64,000 bases of DNA from NCBI GenBank assembly GCA_001510575.1, contig LNGK01000003.1, positions 2,173,741 to 2,237,740 of the forward strand. Reading direction: 5' to 3'. How positions within the stretch are numbered: the stretch's first letter is position 1; every line of letters begins with the position of its first letter. The translations under genes were made by a program, and so were the position numbers. Source of the stretch: Knoxdaviesia capensis. Taxonomy: Eukaryota > Ascomycota > Sordariomycetes > Microascales > Gondwanamycetaceae. The notes beneath the pieces are model-generated. The model worked only from the letters and a program-made list of their open reading frames with translations, ran no database searches and had not been told where the DNA came from. Below, in pieces: positions 44,907 to 59,100 of this stretch.

Positions 44907-47614
44907 ATTTATTTATTATTTAGCTTTATATTTCCTCGTTCGAAGTCTTCCACAGGAAATAACAGCCACCATGCCCCGTGGCCATTCCACACACCTCTTG
45001 TGCCCGGCCGTAGTTGCATCCACGCCCCCAAATGGGCATTTCCCAAACATCTCCAAAACCCCGTCTGCCCAGATCTAGAGCCGTATCTGCATCCAAAACT
45101 TGCCAGCGCAGTCTCCCACACCCACCAAGCTAGGCGGCTTTTTGGTCGTCTGCGGGTCTCCACACTCGGCCCTCGCTGCGTTGAGCTGACTCCGAGCAGT
45201 CCGAAACGATACCTGTTTGGATTCACAAAAGTAATGTGGAGGGGGTAATATGGCGCGACTTTTTTTCTTTCTTTTTTTCTTCTTTCTGTCTGCGTGGAGA
45301 TTGGGAGACGCGGAATGCCGGTGGCGGATCTGGCTGTAGGTATCAGATCATACTTTTTGATACGTCCGGGGGAGAGGATGTGAAGGGGTTGACATGCTCG
45401 GTTGACGAGGATATCATGAAGATTGCGAATAAAAAGAGCGAAAAAACGGCGGGGGTTTGGTGTGGGCGGCGGCGGCATTCATCGGCCCATGCAAATGCAC
45501 CTGGCCTGATGCAAGAAAACGCCGTGCATGGAGGCCCAGCCAACCGGAGCAACAATGGGCGGGGATGAATGGTTTCTATGTACTAGTCTACAAACGAGAG
45601 AAAAGAACATGTCGACCTGTGTTCCATGACCATGAAGAGACATGTTGGAGGCCACACTAATTTTCTTGTTCTTCTCTTTTTAGATACCGTAGCATGCTCC
45701 AGCGAGGGTGCCGGTCTACCAGCGGCAGCCCCTCCGAGCGCCGTCCCCCTCTCCACACAGAGAGAAACAAAGAGGGTGTGAAGGCTGCTCCCCCAACAAC
45801 GAACGAACGCGGTTGCTGGGGGCCAGCGTGATCACTGAGTTTCCCCTCACGGGCGGATGATGCGTGTCCATCCTCTCGATGATGATGGGGGCAGAGGGGG
45901 GGCGATTCGCTGTGTGGGCGTGGGTGGGTATAACAAAAATGTAATCAGGGACACACAACAATTATATATTTATATAGGAGAAGCCGGGTGGGTGTGGTGG
46001 CCACCATGCGTGGGCTTGGTGTCCAATTGGCTGGATTTTCTTTTTTGGGTTCGTTAGTGATGCGGACCTTGCTGGCCGGTTTAAACGAGCTTGTTTTGGG
46101 TGTTCGGTCAGTGCTTTCGTCAGCCCTGTAGTAGGAAAGTCGACGACTTTTTACTAGGCTCTGTGTTATTGCCTTCGTAAAGCCCACGGCATGTTGACCT
46201 TCAGGAGACGGGTTTTGCGGCCGGAGATAGGAGGAAAGGTTGTTTTTTTGAACCTTGGGCCCCGGCGTGATACTCCAGTACGATGATGAGAGCCAGAAAA
46301 AAAGAGAAGAAAAGAAAAAGAGCAGCGAATATAAGCTGATCGAATGTGGAAGAAAGTATCGCCCTTCGCCCTGCCCCCAGACCAAAAAGAAGATCCCACC
46401 GGCTTGGAGACTCTGCATAAGCCCGTATGCCCAAACGCGCGGTTCCAGCGAAGACGTGGCCTCATGAACGGCCGTTGGGGGGGCACTTACATGAAGAGAA
46501 AATCCTATCTAAACAGAATCCTACGTTCACAGCGAACTGAGCAGTCCGGACATGCGGGAGGAGGCAAATACACGATGTGTATGTGTATGTGTATATGTGG
46601 TCTGTGGCTGGCTGCAGAAACAAGCGAGGGAGCGGGGGGAATGAGGAGAAACGGAGGCAGTAGACGTGTGTACGTGGTTGGCTATGTCATAAGTGAGTGG
46701 CCTCCTCTCTCGCTCGCTCTCTTTGGGCTGAGAGACATGCAGACGTGTAAGAGGGATAGAAAGGAAGGCAGCTACAGAAAAAACAAAGGAGGCAAATATC
46801 AAACCAGGTGCAGTTTAAATGACTGCATATCTATCTATCTGCATGTCTTGCTTGGGTGGAGAAACACACAGAGCGTGCATGCATATAGAGCGATATTTAA
46901 GTGCGCAAGGATTTAGTTTCTGTTTTCTGTGGTATAACGAGAGAGTAATAACAAGAAGCGAACGAATCACTGGCACGGGGTTACATCGCCGTGGGTTGGA
47001 GACAGCCCAAAAGCTGGTGGGTGCAACGCTGTTGTAAGTGTTATGGTTTGTTATTGAACATAAAATCAGTCTCATAGTTAGAAACATACATTCACAGCAC
47101 AGGAACATCACAACATGTCAACGGAGGATGGAAGACAAAATCTGACAGATGCAATTCAATCTGTATGTAATCAAAGTAGTTATCCCAAGAAAACGCCGAA
47201 CATAAGGAAAAAAGAAGCCCCAGAAAATGATCAAAGAAAACTCCCGCGCAGTATCCTCATCGTAAGCCCATGAATAAAAACACTCATCCACATTTGCAGT
47301 AGTTCAACAGGATTAAAAACGTCGATCTTCCCTCCCGGACACAATCTAGTTAGGGTAGTTGGATAGAGAGAGGAAAGAAAGAAGAGCAAAAAAAAAAAAA
47401 AAAAGGTGTCTTTTTTAGACTTTTATGAGTGTGGGTTGTGGTGGAGTATCGAATGAAAGAGTTGCCGAGTGTTCAGCAAGAAAACACCGAGGAGGTGGTA
47501 GTAGTGTATAGAGTATGTGGAGGTCATGATAGTCGTCATCGTAGCAATAGAGCAGTAGAGCAAACAGAGAAGCAGAAGAAGCAATCAACGAGTTGTTGCA
47601 CCGTGGTTCTGGGT
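43710..47614. other. 3.9-kb spacer, no gene seen
   Basis: Starts with the SSB 3' untranslated region, which is T-rich to about 44230. It includes a (GT)n run at 44874-44904, a GTATGT-type run near 46576-46596 and an A run at 47389-47404. No frame shows domain or splice support. Confidence 0.5.
44874..44904. repeat. (TG)n microsatellite
   Basis: About 15 GT units. Confidence 0.95.
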
Positions 47615-47920
47615 TTACTCGACAGCCACATCGTTCCAGTCGTTCCGGCTGTCGTCAAGGTGGGCGCCGTTGTGCACGGGGCCGAGCTTGAGGAAGCGCA
47701 TCTGGGCCGAGTTGACGCTGGACGAGCGGCGGGCGGCCGACGAGACCGGGACCTCAGCGGCGGCGGCGGCCGGCACGGCGACCACCGACGAGCCGGTGGA
47801 GGTGGTCGACGACGTGCTGGAGGTGCGCGGCTTGGGGTAGGCGGCCGAGGTGGCGGGGGCCAGCGGCAGGAACACCATGGGGGTGCCGCGAAGAGAACCG
47901 ATGTTGGCAATGCCGGACAT
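47615..47920 (-). CDS. Small hypothetical protein, 101 residues, with conserved-looking ends
   Basis: Single exon, ATG at 47920 and stop at 47615. I do not recognise a domain. The N-terminus is MSGIANIGSLRGTPMVFLPL. A Ser/Thr/Ala/Val-rich low-complexity middle follows, and the C-terminus is RFLKLGPVHNGAHLDDSRND then WNDVAVE. The ending resembles a small family of Pezizomycotina proteins with KLGPVHxG...VAVE that I recall only loosely. Support for coding: GC-rich third positions confined to this frame (like the other genes here), a clean ATG, and an upstream region that is purine-rich on plus (48000-48170), as in other minus-strand genes of the window. No signal peptide or membrane segment. 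Confidence 0.7.
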   Translation of the reverse strand: MSGIANIGSLRGTPMVFLPLAPATSAAYPKPRTSSTSSTTSTGSSVVAVPAAAAAEVPVSSAARRSSSVNSAQMRFLKLGPVHNGAHLDDSRNDWNDVAVE

Positions 47921-49439
47921 TTTGGGTGTACGTGTGTGTTTTGTGAGGGAAGATGAAGAGAGAAGTGGCTTCTTGGGCAAGAAGAAGTGTGGGAGTTGTG
48001 CGTTGGGATAGAAGAATTGGACGGTTAACAAGAGTTGAAAGTAATGAGATATGGAGGGCAAGAAAGATAATCTTGGAGCTTGGTAAGTGGTGAGTGAAGA
48101 GAAGAACAAAGAGACAAGAACGAGAGAGAGAGAGGAACACTTGGAAGGAGAGACGGGGACGGGCGTGTTTATATATGTGCCCGGAGAGAGGAGAACATAT
48201 ATACACATACAAGAAACTTGAGACAGGAGAAGCGGAGAACCAGTCCAAGTACCAAGAGTGAGGAAGCGCCACGGGGCCGGTACTTGGGGAAGAGCTACCA
48301 TCGACCTAAGTGACAGGGAGGAGCTCAAAATTGCGATCAGCAGGCCAGAAAAAAAGCAGTCAACAAAATTAGGTGTGTGCCCGCCCCAAATCCTAAGCCT
48401 AAGCCATCAATGACGAACAGCTACAGCGAACTTTATTAATCGACTTTCACTTGACTTCCCCTCCCCGCCTCCCCAATCCGGACTTTACCAATCACCGCAT
48501 ATCGAGACTTCATACGTCCGCCGTCCGAAGCTACAGGGCGCGGACTGCCTAAAGCCCGCCCGCCCAACCTAGCTTGAGCTTTTTGCGTCTCTCTCCCCCT
48601 CTCTATCTCCTCGCCCTCCCGCTCCATCTTGTGCTCCTGGCCAGTTCGTGTTATCTGAGCATTGCGTGATTCCAGTCTCCCTGCCGTGACTCATTTCCAG
48701 GAATCATCGATGGGGTGCGTGAGCAAAGAAATAAAAATCACCATGTGTGAGACCGCCCAGAAAAGACCAGAGACAAAGCGCACGCGTACAGAAAGAAAGA
48801 GAATAAGGTTGGGAAGGATACCCGGGCGCGCGAAGGGAGGGACAGATATCACGAAGCCGAGGCCTGGGTTGAACCTTGCGAAGGAGACGAGAATATCCCG
48901 AGACACGGTATGGGCGTGTTGGTGGAAACTCTTTTTTTTCTTTTCTTTTTTTCTTGCAATTGACACCTGCTGGGAAAAAAAAAAAAAAAAGAGAAAAATT
49001 CTAGAGACGGCCTGTTCCCCAATTTTCTTTTCGATTTTCCTCTGTGTGCTTCATGTCCCCACAAATGAAACAGGAACAACCGCTGCTAGCCTTCGCATGC
49101 ACACACACCCATTATCATCACGCCAGTCTTCGAGCTGTTTCCAATGCATTGTGACTTACCCGCTCAAAGCACGGAAAATTCTGCTCTTGCTGGATATTCC
49201 CTCCATTATCAGAGTTTTCACCTCTCGCCCTTCTTTCTTTTTCTCCCTCTCCTATCTTTCTTACGCTCTTCATTCCTGTCATGTCGTTCCACATTCGGCC
49301 TGAACTGCTGCCAAGAGTTTTATCGCTTTTTTCTTTCTTTCTTTTCTTTCTTTTTTCCCCGCCCTCCGGAACATGGTCTCACGCTGCGGAGTTGAAATAA
49401 TCTAAGAGCGATAGGAGATTTTGATTTTGTTGCGGACAT

Positions 49440-49442
<3 letters not shown>

Positions 49443-49476
<34 letters not shown>
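49443..49476. repeat. (GA)n microsatellite
   Basis: About 17 GA units. Confidence 0.95.
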
Positions 49477-49481
<5 letters not shown>

Positions 49482-52400
49482 CTGAACACTACAGTCTCTT
49501 CTTGCTGGCATTCTCCAGGTCTGTAGAAATCTTGGAACATTCCCAAGTCCTTTGCGTATGTAGAAGTTCATAGCATAGTCTTCTTCGGTCATCTTCTTCC
49601 TCATTCCACCACTTTCCCCGGTTGCGAATAACATATACTGCACGGTCTATCATACAAGATACACACACACACACGTGGGCGGGCAATTGGGCAGACCAAA
49701 ACCCCCCCCGGCGGCGTACGTGTTCTGTGTCTTCCGGACATGGTAAAACGCCACCACCAGGCAGATCCTCCGCTTCCTCTATCACACTCTCTCGTTCGGC
49801 CGCTGTTGCTCCTTCGTTTATTTTTTCCCCTGTTTATCTCTCCTTTTCCTCGCGGATCCCGCGCTCTGGGTCGAGCTTCCTTACTCCGCTTCTCAGCACG
49901 AACAGGGAGGCAGACCTGAAAGCAACACTCTCTCCACACTGAACACCCAGGATTTAATCAATGGGACATGTCACTTTGCTTGGCCTGTTTTGTGCTGTAT
50001 GCATGGGTTTCGAGGTGGGGTGGTGGAATTCACGTAACGAGCAGGTCGATAGACGCTGACCTCAACTCGCACGCACTTATACTCGTATCTGCTGCTCTGG
50101 CAATATTTCCCCCTCTCTCTGCGCATCCGTTACGTACAACCTACATGTATGTGTCGTTGCCCATCGTCTCGGAGAAGCTGTTCTTCTGCACTCGCCTCAA
50201 TCCCCTCACGTCGATAATGCATATACTTGCAGGTACACGAACCCAAGCTCAGGTCTCCAGCATCTCCGGCGAAGAGGCGGGGTTGGCCCCGTACACAATA
50301 CGTAGAGAATCAAGTTTCAGCCAAACGACCCATGGAGTCTGTATCCTCTCTGCATTGTAAAAGTTTTTTGTTATCAGTGCAAAACATAGAATATTTTTGG
50401 TTTAGGGTCTGGTGGGGGGAAGCAGGGCATGTAGCAGTCAAGCACAAGCACAGGCCAACTCAAATCTTACACCCTGCTGTGCTGTACCGATAAATAACTG
50501 AAGGAAGAAGCGCCAGAAAAGAATTTTTTTTTTTCTTTTCGCGCCATTGCTTTTTCCACCTGCTAGAGTGACGTCAATTGGAAGACCTGGATGGATCCTA
50601 CCACCTGCAATGTCAAATTGACGCCATATTGTCCTGCTGACCGATTGATACATTCTTTTCTCTTCTTAAACTTTTTTCTTTTTTTTTTTTTTGGATTTGT
50701 CGCAGGAACTTGCTCGTCACGATTCCATGTCTGTCCCTGACTGTTTCTGAGAAATCAAGTGCGGGAGGAAGTAGTGTCTTTGCCGCCGCTCAACTACCAC
50801 CCATTTCTTGCACTCGCTTGCACCATTGGGTAGCCTAGCCGTGTAGGTGACGGACATGGTGATCGTCCGCGTCAACCCAGGTGTTATTTTGTTTCGTGCA
50901 TGTGACATCACCTGGAGAGGTTCAGGGAAATTACGATGCTTGGTCCTCGCAGATCTCGTTCATGGTTCTTCAACATAGCCCGGCCAATTGGTACCTCTAG
51001 GGAGCGAAGCAATTCATCGTCGTCACCCGGCCCGGGTCACGGGGCCCGGTTCCAGGGGCAGGCACCGCGCCAAAAAAGAAAACCGATATTGCAGTATCCG
51101 TCATGTGACTAAGTTTCCATTTTCCGAGCCTTGCCGCGGGCCCTAACCCCGACCCAGTTTTCCCTGGGGAAAAGGTACATGTGTGCAGGTCCAGGTCGGT
51201 GTTCTTGTGCCTTAGCCGCCGCCCGCCGCCTTGTCAAGTTCTTCATGTGCCTGACAGATGCAGAGAACGAAGTTCGAAGCTGCCGAAAAACACAATTATA
51301 TTTTATTTTATTTTGTCTGTTGTCTGCATTGAACGGGCCCCTTTTGACAACCTCTCGGCTCTGCTGCGTCTGGACCGCCTCCGTGAACTTCCGTTCAATG
51401 AGCCCACCCACCTATCTTTTCTGTTCAGCTATCTGTCGCCCTATCTTTTTCCGTATGTCCTATCACTGGTGAAGCCTGCCTGCCTGCATGCAAGATATAA
51501 ACATAGTCAATGGGCTTTGGCGGCGGCAAGCGATGTGGGCTGACAGGTCCCCGAATCCACCCGCCTTGCCGACAAGCTTCCCACACACCCCTTCCTTATC
51601 GGGGTGTCGTGTGCCCGCCTGCAACTGGCCGGGAGATATCTCGCTGTGTTCTCGGAGGTGGTTCGTGAATGTTTTTTTTTCTTTTCTTTTCTGGCTACTG
51701 CAACTGTGGTGTCCCTATCTCGGGTCTTCCTGTCCTGGGTTCCTTCTCGCCGGGGCCCGGCCACCCTTCATCGGACCGGGTGCCGAAGATGTGTCACCAA
51801 CACGAAGGAGGAAAACCACGACGGACTAGCTCGCTGCACTACACGGACATCTGGTGTTTTCCAGGGTCTGATGGGAAGGTTTCTGTCAGGAGGGCATCTC
51901 GTATGTATGTGACTCATAGGGAGGCCATATTTTTGGACTACGAGAGCAGAGTCGACAGAGGTCACATGTGTGGTGTGTCTCTCACCAAAATCTGCCCGTC
52001 CTTCATTATTCATTGACAGCACCTCCATGCGGTCCTCCTGTGTGCCAGCCAGGGAAGGGAGGGGGAGGTAATCTAATCTACCCCGGATTTATTTTCTTTT
52101 ATTGAACGATGCATCCCTAGAGTGTGGGTGTGAGGTCGAGACCACGCCTCTCCAAAAGATTTTTGACAGGGCGGGCGGAAGGAAAAAAAAAACCATCAGA
52201 TATCGGGGCAAAACGGAAGCAATCTCGGCTAGCTACATATTTCCACCGCGGGCATGCATAGCCAATCGGGACGATCGGCAGAGCAAGCAGGAACTCCAGT
52301 TTGGTGCATACCTCTGATTTTATCAGGGCAGTTATTTTCTTTCGGGGTCTCTTGTCTCTCCTTTAACTTAAACTTTGAAAATCCTCCCGGGTCGAGAGCC

Positions 52401-52588
52401 ACTTGGCATTCGCTACAGGGATATGCGTGTGTCTCCAGTCTCAACACTCGCTGCTGTGGCAGTTCTTCCCCAGTCCCGCCGCCTTGGTGCATTCCACTCA
52501 CTGCTCACTCTTTCGTTTTCCCGCTGGCGCAGCTGCCAAACGCCGCGGTCTAGACCTGTCTTCGGCTCTGTCTGATGTCTGCATTCAC

Positions 52589-52618
52589 CCCGGAATGCAG
52601 AAGTTTCTGCATTCCGGG
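52589..52618. repeat. Perfect 14-bp inverted repeat with 2-base loop
   Basis: CCCGGAATGCAGAA, then GT, then its exact reverse complement TTCTGCATTCCGGG. No coding frame around it; could form a cruciform or RNA hairpin. Confidence 0.9.
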
Positions 52619-55600
52619 CCATCCCATGCATGTTGTTTCCCTGGCTTTCTTTCGTGTCTTTTGGTGTTTTGCCTGCTTGAATGAGGTGAGCAGCGCTGCT
52701 GCGCCCTGCAGTGTCTTTGGCTTTTGCGGTGGAATGCCCAGCACGGCTTGACTGTTCTGCTGGCCTAGAGGATCGGCAGGTGCCTCGCCTCACAGAGATT
52801 GAGGTTCTCTCGGCGTGATGTCTGAGACACAACCGCGGGCCTAGCCCCCGCCCGGCTAGCCAGAGAGCATCTCTCTCTCCTGGCCTGTGTGAGACGGATG
52901 ACTCGAAGCTGGACTTCCCTCCTCACAAGCCAAGCACCAGCTTTCTCTCCAATCTCGGCGTCTTGGTTGGACTGCGGGAGGAGCACAAGATCTGGGGTCT
53001 CGGTGGCGCAGGGGGGAGAGGGCTGCGGTCGCCTTGGCGGGGCCGAGTTGCCTCCGTGACTGGAGGTGTCTTCCCGACGGTTTTTGCAGACTCTGGGCCC
53101 TGTCTGCTTCTTCTCGGTATTCGGAAACCCTCACCCCCTCACACGCACCTCGTGATGCCTTTCTATCGCCAGGCAGTAGCGACAAGACGGAAGGTGCTCA
53201 GTCATCCCCGATATGCATCGCCCCTTCCGTGTTCCCGCTGCAGTTCCGACACAAGGCTCGTGACTCGAGGGCTGAGATGAGTCACGTCTCCGAGAGAAAG
53301 GGGGCAAGAAAAAGGGGTTCGGTATCTGGAAACTGTCTTTGGTACTCCCTCCACCCCAGAGCAAGCTGGGTGCATCTTCGAACTTGTTCCTTTGCCCTCG
53401 TCGTCTGGGTGCTCTATGCATCCGCATCGCTCACTTGGTAAGTATTCGCCGGTCTCTTTCGTTTCAACAGTGAGATGACACTAGGGTCTAACAGAGCGAG
53501 AGGTTATCGGAGGAGGCGCTTGAGATACATGTCAGTGCCTGATACGGAGCCTGGAGCCCGGGGACACCTATCGACAATTAGGTGAGTCTCGCCCGAGACT
53601 TTCTCGGCGGGTGCTTTCGAAGCTGAAGAAGCACACCCGTGGCCAGCGTCTAAGCCGCTCTCTCCCCCTCTCTCTCCCTCTCTCTGCCTGCCGGCTTGTA
53701 CGAGACGACCTGTTTATCTGTTTCTTTAGAGAAGGTTTTTCTTCCGGACAATTGCTCGGAAATTTGTGGAACTTTACACACATTCACGCAGAACTTGCCC
53801 CTTCTTGCGTTCACTCTTAGCAAGCCACCGGGCCAGTAGCCGAAGGAGATTGTCACATATCCACGCAGTCAAAAGCCCTACGCAGCTCCTAGAGACTGTC
53901 CCGGTATGAGGGTCACTCTCCATCATCCTCTCTTGTTCCAGCTCTACTCCTCTGCTACTAGATATAGCACTCTCTGTCGAGCCTTTTAAGTTAACCTGAT
54001 ATCAGTTTGCGCATCAGCAGATGGTCGTGTCTATATTCAGCCGTGAATGTTTCGAGTACACCCGGCCCTCATCATGAACCCTATACATATTGAGTCTGCT
54101 CCAAAGATCGGCATGATTCTCACTCCGTCTGCTCTATCCCACAATCTTTGCTGATTCACTCCAGCCTGCAGACGCGCGCATCCAGCCACCAACCGACGGC
54201 CAAAGTGAGGTGAATGTTTTACCGCGGGCCCTCGACACACTCACTTCTTGTTGGCCCGAATGGTACCATACAGCTCCCGTCGGCAAACACCTCATAGAGA
54301 TGCGGTCAATCAAGTGACAGTCCAGCATACGCGTTTTCGGAAGATACCGCAGCGTCTCTTTGACGGGACGCGCGTAATGGGACAGGCAGCCGAGTTGGAA
54401 GTTTCTCCAAGACTCAGTCCGATGACGCCTTTGACTCATCGGTACTACACCGGGGACGGTGGGTGGTATATCACAGGCAAGATGCGTTGCTGCACCCACA
54501 TCGTCGTATTCTGTCCTATACGGAACGGATCTCTGCCGACTGAACCATGTAACCTAATGTGGTTGCGTGAAGCCACTCGGCCTGGAGGGGATGATCTCGG
54601 CTCGGGTGTTGGTTCTTGTGTCTCAAGATACCGTCTGGGCTGCGATCACCCTCATCGGATGTCAAGACTATGACGATTGATAAGCATTTGGAATGCTGTT
54701 GGCAGAGGAAAGTTTCTTGAGTGTCCCAGTGTATCCAAGAAATCCAGACTTTCTCACCCCGTATCAACGCCACTATTGTTTCCAGATGAACCAACAGAGG
54801 CGGGATCATCGACAGATACGAAAAGCCAGCTTTCGGCCCCGCGTCCATATTCGTACATGTGTGCCTGTTTATCTCCGCCTGTGAAGACGAGCAGTGGCGA
54901 TAGCCGTCAACCATCACTAGCCGGACCCCAACGTTCAGAGTATCTTTCATCCAACTGAACGTGATGAACCACCTCGGTCTGATGGCGTATGGTGTTGGAA
55001 AGAAGAAAAAAAGGACCTCATTTCTCCGAAAATTGGGAGGCAGCCAAGGCCCGGGGATGAACACCGCAGAACGAAATACAAGAAGAAAAAGAAGTGCCGA
55101 ACGCCGGTCGTGCACGTTGGTCTTTGCAACCAACAACACGATCAGGGTGAGAGATACGATACGGCGGAGAAAAAAAGAAAATGAAAAAATTGATACTTGC
55201 ATTATTCTTCCCTCTTTGGGCATGTTACCGTTTTCCACCCGGAATGACCGATCATGGATAACTCACCCTGAACTCGGTTCTTTGTTCTGTTGGAAGAGCT
55301 TATCGAACTCAGCGCACACACCACCCCCGAGCCGTTCTTTGGCTAAAGCTCCCGGAGTCAGTTTGCACCCCGGCGAATCAACATCGGCCTGGGCCCCCCT
55401 GGTCGCCCGACTTGCCCCGGGCGCTTAACGGGGGGTTCTGTCATGTGATTGGCTGGGAAGCCATTCTTTCGTGTTAGTTCCTTTTTTCTGCTTTTCTTTC
55501 TTTTTTCTTGTGTTCTTTCCTCAGGCTTTGAAAGGGGGGGCTTTAATATGGGCATAACTGTACGTATTAACTTCTACGTGTTAGTGGAAATTCTAGACTT

Positions 55601-56006
55601 GATGTAATTGGTCTGCAGTCGCCGCTTAATGTGTCTTTATTGAGGCGCCGCTGAATCAATCGGCTGCATCTGCATTTGTATTCGCTGAACAGACCAGCCA
55701 GTAAATGGTAAATGCACTTGCGAACGGGAGGGACGACATTCCAACACCCGGCCCCCCGCGGATATTGCCATGCATCCGCACAAGTGGCCATCCAAGGCCT
55801 TGCGCTACATGTCACATCTGCTTATTGCCCTGTTGCTTGCCTAGGAGTTACTTTAGTTCGTGTTGGTTGTAAACGAAAGCCAGGCTGGATGAACTGTCCC
55901 TTAAACCCCTTGTCTAAGAGAACGGGCCAGGCTCGCCTGAAGACTTGTGGTGCTTCTAGATTGGTCTTGAATAGATGCAATGTATGTAGTGCTTATAGGG
56001 AGAACT

Positions 56007-56133
56007 GTAGTAGTAGTAGGAGTAGTAGGAGTAATAGTAGTAGTAGCAGTAATAGTAGTAGTAGTTGTAGTAGTTGTAGTAGTTGTAGTAGTAGTCATAG
56101 TAGTAATAGTAGTAGTAGTTTGTAAGTAGTAGG
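56007..56133. repeat. Imperfect (TAG)n trinucleotide array
   Basis: About 42 units of GTA/TAG with scattered variants (TTG, GAG, CAG, CAT, TAA), about 127 bp. Being TAG repeats they are stops in one frame and poly-Ser or poly-Val in the others on plus, so the Ser-rich open frame here is an artefact. Confidence 0.95.
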
Positions 56134-59100
56134 AGAACATGCTCATGGCAGTGCCCCTTTTTGATGCTAGCCTCGTAGTATGTCATACACTTCGACTATG
56201 CGGCCGCTCTTATTGACCCCGATAGACGCACCCGCACGTGGCCATATTATATCAGTGCTGGGCCATTGTCACGGCCAAGGCCATGGGTACAGACTAGGTA
56301 CTCGTTCCTCGGGGGTATAACCACAGCGTATACCGATGTTCTCGCCTTGCATGCGGAGGAGTGGTGAGCGGCTGAGAGGGTGCGGCTATCCCTACACCTG
56401 CTCTTCCCACCCACATCGACGCACAACCTCAGTGTGACGTGTAACATCCAGGAGCAAGGATGATGCAGAAGGCTCAAGCAGGAAATACCGTATAAACGCG
56501 AAGAGCACGCAAGCTTTCAAAAGAACTTGATCAAGGTGTATGGTATGTGTTGTAGGCGAAGGGGACGTTCGTGCGAGAAGTCGTCACACGTACAGTTTGT
56601 GGGGGGCCATCGGCACTGTCCGGCTGATGCGGGAAACTGCCACAAGCAGCCCCGTTCAGGTGGATCGCCAAATAAGCGCCACACTGTGTGCTCCGTCCTT
56701 GTCAAAGAACGGACGTCTCCCGACTCCGCGGTGCTCTGTTGGAAGTTTCTTGCTTGATGTTTGTTGTCTCTGCCGTTTCTTCCCAGCTCTCTCTCTCTCC
56801 CCTGGCTTTCGGACATAAACTTGTGATGGATTTGTACCATGCATGTTGGTTCTCGTGAAGAGCAGGAGCCACCGTCCGTGGAGCCTGCCTATTTGTGCCC
56901 TGCTTTCTTGGTCGGCCGCAGACAATAATGCAATGCAGGCAGGAGCCCACCGGGTCGTGATAGACTCAAATTGTAACTGCATGAGGAAAGAAGGAAGAAT
57001 TTAACTGCAGCAGGAGCGATCGGTCCAGACAATCCAACACAGAAGCGAACCCCCCAAAGGCACAAAAAAATCCCCAACCCATCCCGTCTCTTCAAGCTGA
57101 TTTTCAGTCTTCTCTTCATCCAAACAGAATCTCTTCCGAGATACCCTTTTCGGTTTAATTTTTGATTCCTTCGATTCTTCATATTTTCTTTTTTTCTTTT
57201 CTTTAAGCGAACACAATCATCACAAATCTCCCGTACCGCAATTATTTCGAACTAGTCCCATACAGGATATTGCTTCCTTTCCAAGGAACCACAATGTGTC
57301 TCTTATTCAATTTTTGCCCTCCCCTCCCCTCTCTTATATACTTACTCATGGGCACCACACTCCCCTCAACGCCGCCATGACTCTATCCGATGTTGGTTGG
57401 TTTGTTCAAATGAGAAATGCTAGTCACGGCTCGCTTGACCCTCGGTTGGCCGTCCAATCCTGGAGACGATCATCATCTGAACCAGAGATAGTGCCTAGGC
57501 TTTTGACGTGCTGCATACTACAGTATGTAGCTTCGCTGTTTCTCACCATGGTGTGTTGTACCTACCCTCCCTCCTCGTCTCTGGTCGGGCATCCGACTTC
57601 AGCCAGACTTCTCGTGTACGTACCTATAACAAGCCTGGCTAACAAAGAAACCTTGTCCATATCAGAATTTCCAACTCCGCTGTTTTGCCTTTCAAGAGAT
57701 ACACTAGACGAAATCGGCTTTGATCTTATCTTGAACTGATCCCACACCAACCGACAATCCTGTCTCCCAATACACATACCTACGGTGTACGTCGTGGGGC
57801 TCACCCACCATCTGTGGGCAGGTAACTTTGAACAGGCCAAGCCTAGCCAAATTCCTTGACGGATGGTTCTCTCGCTAGCTGTGACAGGGTTCATTGATGA
57901 ATCCTGGTTGCCATCAGTCTAAGGCGATCAATCTAGACTAACAGACAGCTCCTCGCAGATTCTCAAATTCCTTGCCTTGACTTCCTCTCACGATTTAAGT
58001 ACAAAAACGGGCCGTATAGTGTAAGTATGCACCTCACGTTGACACTCGACATATTGGCCAGGAACCCGTGTATCGAAGTAACTGTCTGTAAGGAAGTATG
58101 CAGGTATGTACACTCATACTTCCTCCGACATGCACAGGCACCTCCCAGATACCTGCATGCACAGATGTACTTTGCACAGTACTACACACCCGATACCACC
58201 CATTTTCCAGCCTCATCCATGAGCGGGCCATCCAGCCAACACGCATCCGAGGGCTTCTTTCTGCCTTTACCCTCTATTCTCGGTCCTCAAGTCAATAGAC
58301 ACATCCCACCTACAAGCGTCGCCTTTTCAAACTCCCATTGGAACAAGTCACATTCCTCGCTGCATCTAGCCGTTCAGGCGATAACCCAGAACGAAAAGAA
58401 GCAAATGAGAGGAAAAGCAGAAAAACAAAAAGCCCACGCAATTGATCTGTACAGTACAGTACTGTACGCATGTGTTGTTGTATGCTAACAGTTTGCGGCG
58501 AAATAGCAAACAAATTTCTGTGTAGGCCCTGCGTTTGCTGCATCTCGCAGGGGGATCCTGGGTTCCTGAGATAGGATGGTAAGCCAACCAAGCAAAAACG
58601 AAATCAAATTTGATCTCTCCTCTCTCTCCCCACTCTTGATTTTATTGTTCAGATCCCACTGGGGGGCTACTAACTGCTGAAAGAAGTGGTTTGTCCAGCT
58701 GCGAGTGGCTTATCCGCCATATTTGTGGCTTTTCAATATTGTGCTGAAAAGTCCAGTCAAACCGCGGATCCCATGACGATGTCTAGGCGCTTGAGTGGGA
58801 TGGGGTAGCGCGAATCCAATCCAGACTCACTCACACGTCTGACCGGTTTCTTTTTCTCCTCCATAGTTCCAGTATCCCTCTTGCACTTTCCCCCCTCGCG
58901 CTGCAACTGGCCGACAAACTTGTTGGCGTGGCTAGAGAAACCTGGCTCCCCATCTGGTGGCATATGCACCTGGTCTCTCAACGACCCACAGACGTATCCT
59001 GGAGATGTCCGGGGACACTGCCGATAATATCAGAGTCCTCCACATTTCCAACACCCTGCCAATACTAGCCCTCAACTTATTGCTGCAGGTAGACAGATGG

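Noticed and set aside
54516..55238. 240-codon minus-strand open frame in the desert
   Set aside because: Irregular composition, no motif, and codon use unlike the genes of the window.
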